9,238 nucleotides of DNA from Prevotellaceae bacterium (GCA_030523505.1 JAUNIK010000083.1:1-9238), one strand, 5' to 3'; numbered from the stretch's first letter, positions 1 through 5,858 are shown. Program-made: numbers and translations. Notes: a model not told the origin generated them from the letters alone.

Positions 1-323
1 CTGAAAAACAATCAAAATCCCGTGAGGTCGTTAAGGTTACTAAAGGCTTTACGGCTCGTCAATGGGGAATTTTTCTTTATTATGCCTCTGAGGCTGAAGG
101 AGTGTACTATGATACCATATCAAAGAATACTAATGTAAAAGAAGCTGTGGGTGCATTAGTTAAGATGACGGGATATGGTGTCAAAAGCTTTGAAGGTAAA
201 ATTATTCCCGATTTAAGCAATGAACAAGATCGGAAAGATGCTATGTTTGTCGCAAATACAATTAAGCCGGTCTTGCCGAAAACTTATGAATCAATGATGA
301 TTTATCTGGGACAATATGAATAA
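1..323 (+). CDS. 3' end of an unrecognised gene (5' end outside window)
   Basis: An open frame runs from the first in-frame codon at base 3 without a stop to TAA at 321-323, giving the last 106 residues of a protein that begins before the window. A GTG at 102 could serve as a start, but the frame stays open and protein-like upstream (it encodes ARQWGIFLYYASEAEG just before and at that point), so a truncated longer gene is more likely. The visible part is soluble and mixed charged/aromatic, with no membrane segment, signal peptide or metal-binding cluster. I do not recognise the family. It lies upstream of and in the same direction as the folded leader and the RepA-like ATPase, so it may belong to the same mobile element, but nothing in the sequence proves this. 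Confidence 0.6.
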   Translation, partial: EKQSKSREVVKVTKGFTARQWGIFLYYASEAEGVYYDTISKNTNVKEAVGALVKMTGYGVKSFEGKIIPDLSNEQDRKDAMFVANTIKPVLPKTYESMMIYLGQYE

Positions 324-381
324 AATCGTTGTTTTTTAACATTTACCCCTAGGGTGCACCCAAGGGGGAGGTCCCGACCTT

Positions 382-424
382 TGCAGCGTGATGTTCCACT
401 AACGGACTTCACGCGCATTTTGTT
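382..424 (+). terminator. Terminator-like hairpin in the folded leader
   Basis: TGC, a bulged A, then GCGTGA pair with TCACGC plus GCA; after a T-T mismatch four more pairs close a CACTAAC loop. The stem (382-417) is followed at once by TTTTGTTT. It could terminate the upstream gene that ends at 323, or act as an attenuator inside the leader of the ATPase gene. The broken T tract makes efficiency uncertain. Confidence 0.45.
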
Positions 425-590
425 TATAAATAATAATGTATCGGCTAGGTCTGAAGAACAGTACGGCCTTAGCCATGAGGGAAAGAAACATTTCCCTCGC
501 ACAGTAGGATCAATCCTACCAGAGTTAGTCATCACAGGTAATTCACCACTCGCTAAGGGCTATCGCAGCTACCTTGCGTCTAAAAATGTC

Positions 591-598
591 AAAGGAGG
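591..598 (+). promoter_or_regulatory. Strong Shine-Dalgarno sequence deciding the ATPase start
   Basis: AAAGGAGG lies eight bases before ATG 607. In-frame alternative starts exist at TTG 574 and ATG 586, but the SD sits inside or downstream of those, so 607 is preferred. Most genes in Bacteroidetes lack an SD, and none of the other starts in this window has one this good. Confidence 0.7.
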
Positions 599-606
599 AC
601 AAGATA

Positions 607-1626
607 ATGGGTAATCCGATTGAACATAATTTAGAGCAGATGGATGCTATAGTAGCACAGGCTGCCGAACAAACAAAAGAACGAGTGGTTAGTTTTATCA
701 CGACCAGACGTATTGGACAGTATATTCTTGAAGGACTAAAGATGGATCCTCCAAGGGAACTTATTCCCCATGTCGTTACGGAGCATGAAACAACCATAAT
801 TTTCGGTGACACTGGTCTTGGCAAAACCATCTTCAGCATGCAAATGGCTATTAATATGGCAGAGGCGGGTGAGAAGGTGCTCTATGTGAACTTCGAGCTC
901 AGTCAGTGGCAGGTTGCAAAACGATATCCGGACAAGGTGCTGCCTGAGACTCTCTACATCGCCAACATCGACTACACACGTATGCACGATGTGACTGACC
1001 AGAGTTTCATCCTTGCAGAAATTGAGAAGGTTGCACTGGAGTATGGAATAAACGTAATCATTATTGACAACCTCACCAACCTCTGCATCAACTCAAAGGA
1101 TGGTAATGAGGCTGGCAATCTGATGCTGCAGTTGAACAGTCTCCGTATGACTCACAACTGGACCATGCTTGTACTTGCTCATGTGCCAAAGCGCAAGGCG
1201 AGCGACCCACTTTCGCTCAACGACCTTGCCGGCAGCAAGATTCTTTCAAACCTCGCAGACAATGTGATTGGCTTGAACTGGTCTAAACTCGGCAAAGACA
1301 AGCGTTACATCATTCAGTTGAAGTACCGTTCTAATCCGATAGAACTGGATTATAAGAATGTCCAGGAACTCACTTTGGTGATGAGCGATGGCTATCTGCA
1401 TTTTGAGTATGGTGGCTACGATGAAGAACGCGTCCATTTGCCTCGTAGCAGAGACGAAAAGGCTGAACTGGAACGTGACATCGTCAGGGAGTTGAAGACT
1501 CCGAACGGTCTTTCTTATCGTGAGATTGCCGACAAACTTGGAACCAGTCTTGGCAATGTGCAGCGCACTGCAAAGAATCATGGTTTGTGCCGTGGCGGTA
1601 AAAAGGAACAGTCGACAAAAGGATAG
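607..1626 (+). CDS. RepA-like / RecA-fold AAA ATPase with C-terminal helix-turn-helix
   Basis: The 339-residue product is a P-loop ATPase of the RecA/DnaB fold, close in type to plasmid RepA hexameric helicases and the AAA_25 group. Seen: Walker A GDTGLGKT at 67-74; Walker B VIIIDNL with Asp154; LVLAHVPK with His192, where this superfamily carries its sensor/motif-H residue; and a C-terminal segment from about 301 (GLSYREIADKLGTSLGNVQ) with the pattern of a helix-turn-helix. The N-terminal 60 residues are charged and probably helical. Family knowledge suggests DNA unwinding or helicase loading at an origin; this is not proved by sequence alone. Start 607 is chosen from the SD. The gene is followed by a TGTATCA repeat array and then a primase-like gene, supporting a replication role. 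The HTH is a candidate for binding that array (inference). Alternatives are a regulatory ATPase or RadA-like protein. Confidence 0.82.
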   Translation: MGNPIEHNLEQMDAIVAQAAEQTKERVVSFITTRRIGQYILEGLKMDPPRELIPHVVTEHETTIIFGDTGLGKTIFSMQMAINMAEAGEKVLYVNFELSQWQVAKRYPDKVLPETLYIANIDYTRMHDVTDQSFILAEIEKVALEYGINVIIIDNLTNLCINSKDGNEAGNLMLQLNSLRMTHNWTMLVLAHVPKRKASDPLSLNDLAGSKILSNLADNVIGLNWSKLGKDKRYIIQLKYRSNPIELDYKNVQELTLVMSDGYLHFEYGGYDEERVHLPRSRDEKAELERDIVRELKTPNGLSYREIADKLGTSLGNVQRTAKNHGLCRGGKKEQSTKG

Positions 1627-1640
1627 GTTGTGATAACAAA

Positions 1641-1864
1641 TGTATCAGATGTGTATCAATTCCATTTTTTGATACAAAATCATATATAACATATTATAAT
1701 TCAGGTATTTATGGTGTATCAATGCCGATACAGCACATGTATCAACAACTACTTGTATGTATCTGTTATGATACAACCTAATGCTCTGATAATCCGTGTT
1801 TTATGTGATGTTTTGTATCAAACTCGGGATGATACACTCTGGTACAACAACAGAAACTGATACA
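1641..1864. repeat. TGTATCA iteron-like array between ATPase and primase genes
   Basis: Nine exact copies of TGTATCA or its complement TGATACA start at 1641, 1652, 1670(-), 1715, 1738, 1769(-), 1814, 1830(-) and 1858(-). One-mismatch copies are at 1726 (CGATACA), 1758 (TGTATCT) and 1840 (TGGTACA). Several are followed by A, so the unit may be TGTATCAA. Intervals are often near 10-12 bases, with two 45-base gaps. The last copy ends two bases before the primase ATG at 1867, so a bound protein would also block that gene's expression. The layout fits a replication origin with iterons or a multi-site operator; which one cannot be decided from sequence. Confidence 0.85.
1677..1714. other. AT-rich patch inside the repeat array
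   Basis: This gap in the TGTATCA array is 31 of 38 A or T, with alternating ATATATAA-type sequence. It is flanked by repeats on both sides, as a DNA unwinding element is in iteron origins. The assignment is inference from position and composition. Confidence 0.35.
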
Positions 1865-1866
1865 CT

Positions 1867-2940
1867 ATGATAAAATTCGTTCTTGAACATTATCGCTCTG
1901 GTGGTAGCAATCGCTACACATGCCCAGGGTGCGGGCAGAAGAAATGCTTCACCCGCTATGTTGATGTTAATACAGGAGAGCAACTGGCCGATGAATGCGG
2001 CAAGTGCAATCATGAAGCCTCGTGTGGCTACCATTACCCTCCTCGTGATTATTTTCGCGATCATCCTGATAGAGATTATTCCAGCCAGTGGGAGCGTCCT
2101 CTTGTCAATGGGAAATATTCTGTATTGGGAAACCGTGGAAATAGTGCAGCACCTGTTCACAAGGAAGTAATTCAGACAGAGTTCTTTGATAACAGTTGGG
2201 TGGAAAAGGCCAGTCTTCGTCCCAGCACTTTCCGCACATGGATGGAGCAGTTGCCTTTTGAACATGACCGTATTCAGGAAGTGCTGAAGGAATATTATGT
2301 CGGTGCAACTAATTACGATATCGTGTTCAACGGTGTAAACTACGGTCCGTCAGCAGTCTTCTGGATGATTGATGAGCAACAGCAAGTACACGATGCGAAG
2401 TTCATTGCATATACAGCGGACGGTCATCGTGTCAATGGTTGGGGTGACTCCATGCGTTCCAGATGCAAAAAAATGAATAAAGGACCTCAGTTGGAAGAAA
2501 CCGAAAAGGTACTCTTTGGCTTACATCTCCTGCCTCGCTATCCGGATAAAGTCGTATGCATAGTTGAAAGTGAGAAATCGGCCCTCATCTGTGCTTGCCG
2601 CTATCCAGAATATATATGGCTTGCAACAGGTGGATGTGGAAATCTTCAAGCCTCGAAACTGCGTCCGCTGGCAAATCGTCATGTAGTAATCTATCCTGAT
2701 TCCGGATGCTACGACAAATGGAAGTCTAAACTGGCTGAGTCGCCACTCAAGAGTTACACCATAAGCAATGTGATGGAAGACTACCTTCCCAACACCGACA
2801 TAGCCGATGTTCTCCTTGGGGAAGCCAGGCTTCCGGATGATGAGGCCACACAGGCATTCAAACGCATGAAAGCCGATAATCCGGCTATCAGCGAACTCGC
2901 CCAACGGCTGGATCTCGTTGCTGTATCCATCGGCAAATAG
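1867..2940 (+). CDS. DUF6371-type zinc-ribbon / Toprim-like primase-related protein
   Basis: The 357-residue product opens with a zinc ribbon: Cys19-Pro-Gly-Cys22, then Cys44-Gly-Lys-Cys47 with His49 and Cys53 nearby. The C-terminal half has a Toprim-like pattern: VCIVESEKSALI with Glu234, ATGGCGNL, then VVIYPDSG with Asp278, and a late DIADVLL motif. This order matches what I recall of the DUF6371 family found on Bacteroidetes mobile islands, usually beside a RepA-like ATPase as here. Zinc ribbon plus Toprim is the core of DnaG-type primases, so priming at the element's origin is the likely role. The second acidic motif, PDSG, is reduced relative to DnaG's DxD, so catalysis is not assured. 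ATG 1867 has no SD, which is normal for the phylum. A TGTATCA copy abuts the start, suggesting control by whatever binds the array. The frame is intact. Confidence 0.8.
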   Translation: MIKFVLEHYRSGGSNRYTCPGCGQKKCFTRYVDVNTGEQLADECGKCNHEASCGYHYPPRDYFRDHPDRDYSSQWERPLVNGKYSVLGNRGNSAAPVHKEVIQTEFFDNSWVEKASLRPSTFRTWMEQLPFEHDRIQEVLKEYYVGATNYDIVFNGVNYGPSAVFWMIDEQQQVHDAKFIAYTADGHRVNGWGDSMRSRCKKMNKGPQLEETEKVLFGLHLLPRYPDKVVCIVESEKSALICACRYPEYIWLATGGCGNLQASKLRPLANRHVVIYPDSGCYDKWKSKLAESPLKSYTISNVMEDYLPNTDIADVLLGEARLPDDEATQAFKRMKADNPAISELAQRLDLVAVSIGK

Positions 2941-2948
2941 CCTGTCGT

Positions 2949-3036
2949 AAAACCACCGCTTTGACCGTCTCGTTCCGTCGATTTCATGTCCTCATTCCAT
3001 CGGTTTCAGGACTTCATTCCATTGAAATGAGGGGAG
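2949..3036. repeat. Degenerate 22-bp tandem repeat downstream of the primase gene
   Basis: Units begin at 2971 (CGTTCCGTCGATTTCA), 2993 (CATTCCATCGGTTTCA) and 3015 (CATTCCATTGAAATGA), exactly 22 bases apart. Units one and two agree at 16 of 22 positions and units two and three at 13 of 22. A weaker unit at 2949 keeps the CC..CG.TTT.A pattern. Two helical turns per unit suggests protein binding on one face. GTCCT 2988-2992 and AGGAC 3008-3012 can also pair. No unique spacers separate the units, so this is not a CRISPR array. Confidence 0.6.
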
Positions 3037-3051
3037 CCTCACCCCCCCCCA

Positions 3052-3095
3052 GCCCCTCTCCCACGAGGCGAGGGGAGACCATTCGGGAGAGGGGC
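3052..3095. repeat. GC-rich inverted repeat (dispersed intergenic type)
   Basis: GCCCCTCTCCC at 3052-3062 is a perfect inverted repeat of GGGAGAGGGGC at 3085-3095. An alternative inner stem pairs CCCCTC 3053-3058 with GAGGGG 3070-3075. A run of nine C precedes it at 3042-3050. No T tract follows, so it is a weak terminator candidate. It resembles the C/G-rich intergenic repeats common in Bacteroidetes and the sequences at 5961-6016. Confidence 0.6.
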
Positions 3096-3383
3096 ATCAG
3101 TGCTGGGACATCGGCGTGTGAACAGATTTTTAAATATTTTGCTGCGACAGCGATTTTAGATTAATATTATGATGCACTCGAAGCTCATAAGAGCAAGAGC
3201 GGCATTGGCGTCAGATTCATTGGCATAGAGTTCACTCTTAGGCAATGAATATGCGACGAGGCAACAAAGGCTTAAGCCTTCATCATAATGTTAATCCATT
3301 TTTCACCTTTAATAATAAATCATTTTTCATCATAAATAAGAAACACGGGATTTCTCTGGTGGGATTAAATTCCGGGGCGAATG

Positions 3384-3415
3384 TTTGTGTGTTTCAAAGA
3401 AAAATAGTATTTTTG
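3384..3415 (+). promoter_or_regulatory. Bacteroidetes-type promoter for the nucleoside kinase
   Basis: TTTG at 3384-3387 and TATTTTTG at 3408-3415 (consensus TAnnTTTG) are separated by 20 bases, the spacing of the primary Bacteroidetes sigma factor. Transcription would start near 3422, leaving a leader of about 38 bases before ATG 3460. Confidence 0.75.
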
Positions 3416-3459
3416 CAGATAGTATATAATAATGTGTCGTTTTTCTACAAGATAAATCT

Positions 3460-5136
3460 ATGCTACAGATACGCTGCACGAATAATATGGTGACAAAGGA
3501 ATTCCCAGAGGGTACATCACTGCTGGAAATCCTGAAAGAGTTTCCCGAACTGGAATTCAAATACCCGGTGGTATCAGCCAAAGTGAACAAGGTGAGCCAG
3601 GGACTGAAGTTCCGCGTGTTCCAGAACCGCGATGTGGAGTTCGTGGATATCAGCGACTCGAGCGGTATGCGCGTGTATATCCGCTCGCTGTGCTTCGTGC
3701 TCTACAAGGCTGCACAGGATGTGTTCCCTGGTAGCAAACTGTTCGTGGAGCACCCTCTGTCGAAGGGTTACTACTGCAATTTCAAGAAGCACAACGGACA
3801 GGGCTTGGAGGATGGCGACATCGAGAAGATAAAGGCTCGCATGAAGGAGATTGTGGCTGAAGATATGCCGTTCCATCGAAAGGAGGCTACTACGGAGGAG
3901 GCAATACGCGTGTTCCGTGAGCGTGGCTTCGCCGACAAGGTGAAACTGCTGGAAACCTCGGGCGAGCTGTACAGCGACTACTATACTCTGGGCGACACTG
4001 CCGACTATTACTACGGTTGTCTGGTGCCATCGACGGGATATGTCACCTTGTTTGACTTGCAGCCTTGCGAGAGTGGTATGCTGCTGAGGGTGCCTGACAA
4101 GAACGAGCCTGACCATCTGGCGGAGTTCATACCAATGCCGCGCACTTTCGAGGTGTATGCGGAGAATGTGAAATGGAACATCATCATGCGCCAGTCGAAT
4201 GTGGGCGACCTGAACAAACACTGCCAGAAGGGACGTGCATCGGAACTGATACAGGTGTCGGAGGCTTTGCAGGAGAAGAAGATAGTTAAGATTGCTGAGG
4301 AGATTGACCGCCGTTACCGCGATGCAGAGAACCCGGTGAAACTGGTGCTCATCACTGGTCCATCGAGTTCAGGAAAGACGACATTCTGCAAACGACTGTC
4401 GATACAACTCTTAGCGTGCGGCTTGCGACCGATATCATTCTCGACCGACGACTATTTCGTGAACCGTGTGGACACTCCGAAACTGCCTAACGGCGACTAT
4501 GACTTCGATAACATCGCTGCTGTGGACACTGCACTGCTGTCGGAACATCTGTCGCGACTGATGAAGGGCGAGAAGGTGGAGGTGCCGGAGTATAACTTCA
4601 CCACCGGCAAGCGCGAATACAACGGAAAGAAACTGCAACTGACGGACAACCGTGTGCTTATCATCGAGGGTATCCATGCACTGAACCCGATGCTGACGGC
4701 ACAGATTGACGACAGACTGAAATACAAGGTGTATATCTCGGCTCTGACATCGGTGTCGATTGACGACCACAACTGGATTCCTACTCGCGACAACCGATTG
4801 CTGCGTCGTATTATCCGTGACTATAACAAGGGTGCTTTCACGGCTCGCGAGACAATAGCACAGTGGAAGAATGTGTGTGCGAGTGAGGAGAAATGGATAT
4901 TCCCATATCAGGAGGCTGCCGATGTGATGTTCAACTCGGCACTGAACATCGAGTTTGCAGTGCTTCGCAACCACGCCGAACCAATTCTGCGCTCGGTGCC
5001 TCGTAACTGCAAGGAGTATTCGGAGGCACACCGACTGTTGAAGTTCATCCATTACTTCACCCCAGTGAGCGACCAGGAGATTCCACCGACATCAATCATG
5101 CGCGAGTTCGTAGGAGGGTCAAGTTTTAAGTATTAG
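3460..5136 (+). CDS. Nucleoside (uridine-type) kinase with N-terminal TGS/ThrRS-like domains
   Basis: The 558-residue cytosolic product combines three parts. Residues 1 to about 65 resemble a TGS domain (EFPEGTSLLEILKE). About 70-240 resembles the threonyl-tRNA synthetase second additional domain, with VEHPLSKGYY around His98. About 290-500 is a uridine-kinase P-loop domain with GPSSSGKT at 300-307, then FSTDDYFVNR, DFDNIAAVD and LIIEGIHALNP, all typical of uridine kinases. The C-terminus ends in a MREFVGG-type motif common to this long form. The role is ATP/GTP-dependent phosphorylation of a nucleoside, probably uridine or cytidine salvage; exact substrate cannot be read from sequence, and udk is not assigned because classic Udk is about 210 residues. 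About 550 residues is usual for this fused family. It has its own promoter and no SD. ATG 3487 is a possible later start but 3460 fits the promoter. Confidence 0.88.
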   Translation: MLQIRCTNNMVTKEFPEGTSLLEILKEFPELEFKYPVVSAKVNKVSQGLKFRVFQNRDVEFVDISDSSGMRVYIRSLCFVLYKAAQDVFPGSKLFVEHPLSKGYYCNFKKHNGQGLEDGDIEKIKARMKEIVAEDMPFHRKEATTEEAIRVFRERGFADKVKLLETSGELYSDYYTLGDTADYYYGCLVPSTGYVTLFDLQPCESGMLLRVPDKNEPDHLAEFIPMPRTFEVYAENVKWNIIMRQSNVGDLNKHCQKGRASELIQVSEALQEKKIVKIAEEIDRRYRDAENPVKLVLITGPSSSGKTTFCKRLSIQLLACGLRPISFSTDDYFVNRVDTPKLPNGDYDFDNIAAVDTALLSEHLSRLMKGEKVEVPEYNFTTGKREYNGKKLQLTDNRVLIIEGIHALNPMLTAQIDDRLKYKVYISALTSVSIDDHNWIPTRDNRLLRRIIRDYNKGAFTARETIAQWKNVCASEEKWIFPYQEAADVMFNSALNIEFAVLRNHAEPILRSVPRNCKEYSEAHRLLKFIHYFTPVSDQEIPPTSIMREFVGGSSFKY

Positions 5137-5167
5137 GGAATTTCCTCATGCGTTTAGGGAAAACCAT

Positions 5168-5198
5168 TTTGCGGGGTGAAATAATCGTACTACTTTTG
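5168..5198 (+). promoter_or_regulatory. Bacteroidetes-type promoter for the lipoprotein gene
   Basis: TTTG at 5168-5171 and TACTTTTG at 5191-5198 are spaced by 19 bases, an excellent match to the Bacteroidetes consensus. The start of transcription would be near 5205, which rules out the in-frame ATG at 5148 and supports ATG 5241 as the start. Confidence 0.8.
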
Positions 5199-5240
5199 CA
5201 CCAGAAGAAAACAAAAGTGTCACAATTAAAAACAATAGTT

Positions 5241-5840
5241 ATGAAAAAATTATATACACTGTTCACAGCGATAATAATCGGCTTGGGCACAATGATGATG
5301 ACATCCTGCGATGAGGACCAGATGATAGGTATGAACCTCGAGGGTACCTGGGTAGGCAATATGTACATAGTAAGAGAATGGAGCGGTCACTCATATAAGG
5401 CTACAGAGTCAGAGATCACTTTCACATCGGATCCATTCCGCAACACCAAGGGCTCCGGCTATTGGATTGACTACTACAGCGACTGCAGTTGGGACTATGT
5501 AGCAAACCACATCAGATGGGATGTGTCTGGTCGCACTCTCCATGTATACTTCGTAGAAGACCGTTATGATATCTACATCACCGACTTCCGCGTAAACAAC
5601 CATCGTTTCCAGGGCTGGATTGACAGCGACAACGGTGAGTCACTGAAGTTTGATCTCGTGAAAGTTTACGACGATTCACGCAACTGGGGTGATTACAACT
5701 GGGGCTATTACGATTACTACGACTATTACGGTTACTCAAGGAGTGCAGCTACAAGCGAGTTCAACATGATTGAGGATAGCCAAAAACAGAACATGGGCAG
5801 CAACACAAGCGAGAAGCCAATCATCCACATTGCAAAGTAA
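5241..5840 (+). CDS. Secreted lipoprotein of unknown function with Tyr/Trp-rich tail
   Basis: The 199-residue product starts with MKK, a hydrophobic stretch and a lipobox TSC at 21-23, so Cys23 should be lipidated by the type II signal peptidase route. Asp-Glu-Asp follows the cysteine; acidic residues there are known export signals to the cell surface in Bacteroidetes, so outer-leaflet display is likely (inference). The mature part begins with LEGTWVGNMY and continues as alternating aromatic/polar strands, suggesting a small beta-sandwich or lipocalin-like fold; I cannot name the family. Around residues 152-172 comes a tract dense in Tyr and Trp (NWGDYNWGYYDYYDYYGY), then a polar, probably disordered end. 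The frame is open upstream to 5148, but the promoter lies inside that extension. A monocistronic unit is likely: its own promoter before it and a hairpin after it. Confidence 0.8.
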   Translation: MKKLYTLFTAIIIGLGTMMMTSCDEDQMIGMNLEGTWVGNMYIVREWSGHSYKATESEITFTSDPFRNTKGSGYWIDYYSDCSWDYVANHIRWDVSGRTLHVYFVEDRYDIYITDFRVNNHRFQGWIDSDNGESLKFDLVKVYDDSRNWGDYNWGYYDYYDYYGYSRSAATSEFNMIEDSQKQNMGSNTSEKPIIHIAK

Positions 5841-5858
5841 AATGCCTTGAAGGCGAAA

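Larger units (their letters stand above)
341..600 (+). other. Densely folded non-coding leader (candidate structured RNA or origin/transfer site)
   Basis: This 260-base stretch between two genes contains a string of stem-loops. 346-367: CCCCT pairs with AGGGG, enclosing GGG/CCC around TGCA. 369-380: AGGT/ACCT with loop CCCG. 382-417: 13 base pairs with one bulge and one mismatch. 443-474: GGCTA/TAGCC enclosing a CTG/CAG hairpin. 477-498: eight perfect pairs, GAGGGAAA/TTTCCCTC, loop GAAACA. 504-519: six perfect pairs, GTAGGA/TCCTAC, loop TCAA. 536-574: AGGTA/TACCT enclosing 29 bases. The stems follow each other with little gap and run into the ribosome binding site of the ATPase gene. I match it to no riboswitch, ribozyme, group I or II intron, tmRNA or tRNA that I know. 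It could be a cis-acting leader, an independent small RNA, or a single-strand origin or transfer site. Confidence 0.45.
2941..3459. other. 519-base gap between primase and kinase genes
   Basis: It holds, in order, the 22-bp tandem repeat (2949-3036), the GC-rich inverted repeat (3041-3095), an AT-rich stretch (3120-3175), a possible minus-strand coding relic (about 3160-3290), a 14-base palindrome AAGGCTTAAGCCTT at 3267-3280, and the kinase promoter (3384-3415). Open frames at 2961-3164 (+) and 3245-3493 (+) overlap these repeats or the promoter, have poor composition, and are not called. If an element end exists, it is probably within 2941-3300. Confidence 0.55.

Noticed and set aside
470..525. 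tRNA-like fragment with a T-arm-like hairpin at 504-519
   Set aside because: The loop is four or six bases instead of seven, the invariant TTCRA is missing, and no acceptor, D or anticodon arms can be drawn.
324..606. Retron or group II intron RNA
   Set aside because: No reverse transcriptase is in the window and no domain V-like sequence or intron boundary motif is seen.
354..614. 86-codon open frame over the folded leader
   Set aside because: It is explained by stem-loop sequence, overlaps the SD and start of the ATPase gene, and has no protein-like pattern.
2949..3036. CRISPR array
   Set aside because: Units are 22 bases directly abutting, with no unique spacers and no cas genes.
2961..3164. 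67-codon plus-strand open frame
   Set aside because: It consists of the tandem repeat and the C/G-rich repeat; composition is Pro/Ser/Arg-rich noise.
3158..3292. tmRNA (tag-like reading ANESDANAALA on the minus strand)
   Set aside because: No tmRNA 5' or 3' tRNA-like ends are present and the reading does not stop after the Ala-rich part.
3245..3493. 82-codon plus-strand open frame
   Set aside because: It runs through the kinase promoter and start codon and is rich in Phe, Asn and Ile as expected of translated AT-rich intergenic DNA.
5148..5240. Upstream start (ATG 5148) for the lipoprotein
   Set aside because: The promoter at 5168-5198 lies within the extension and a signal peptide begins exactly at ATG 5241.
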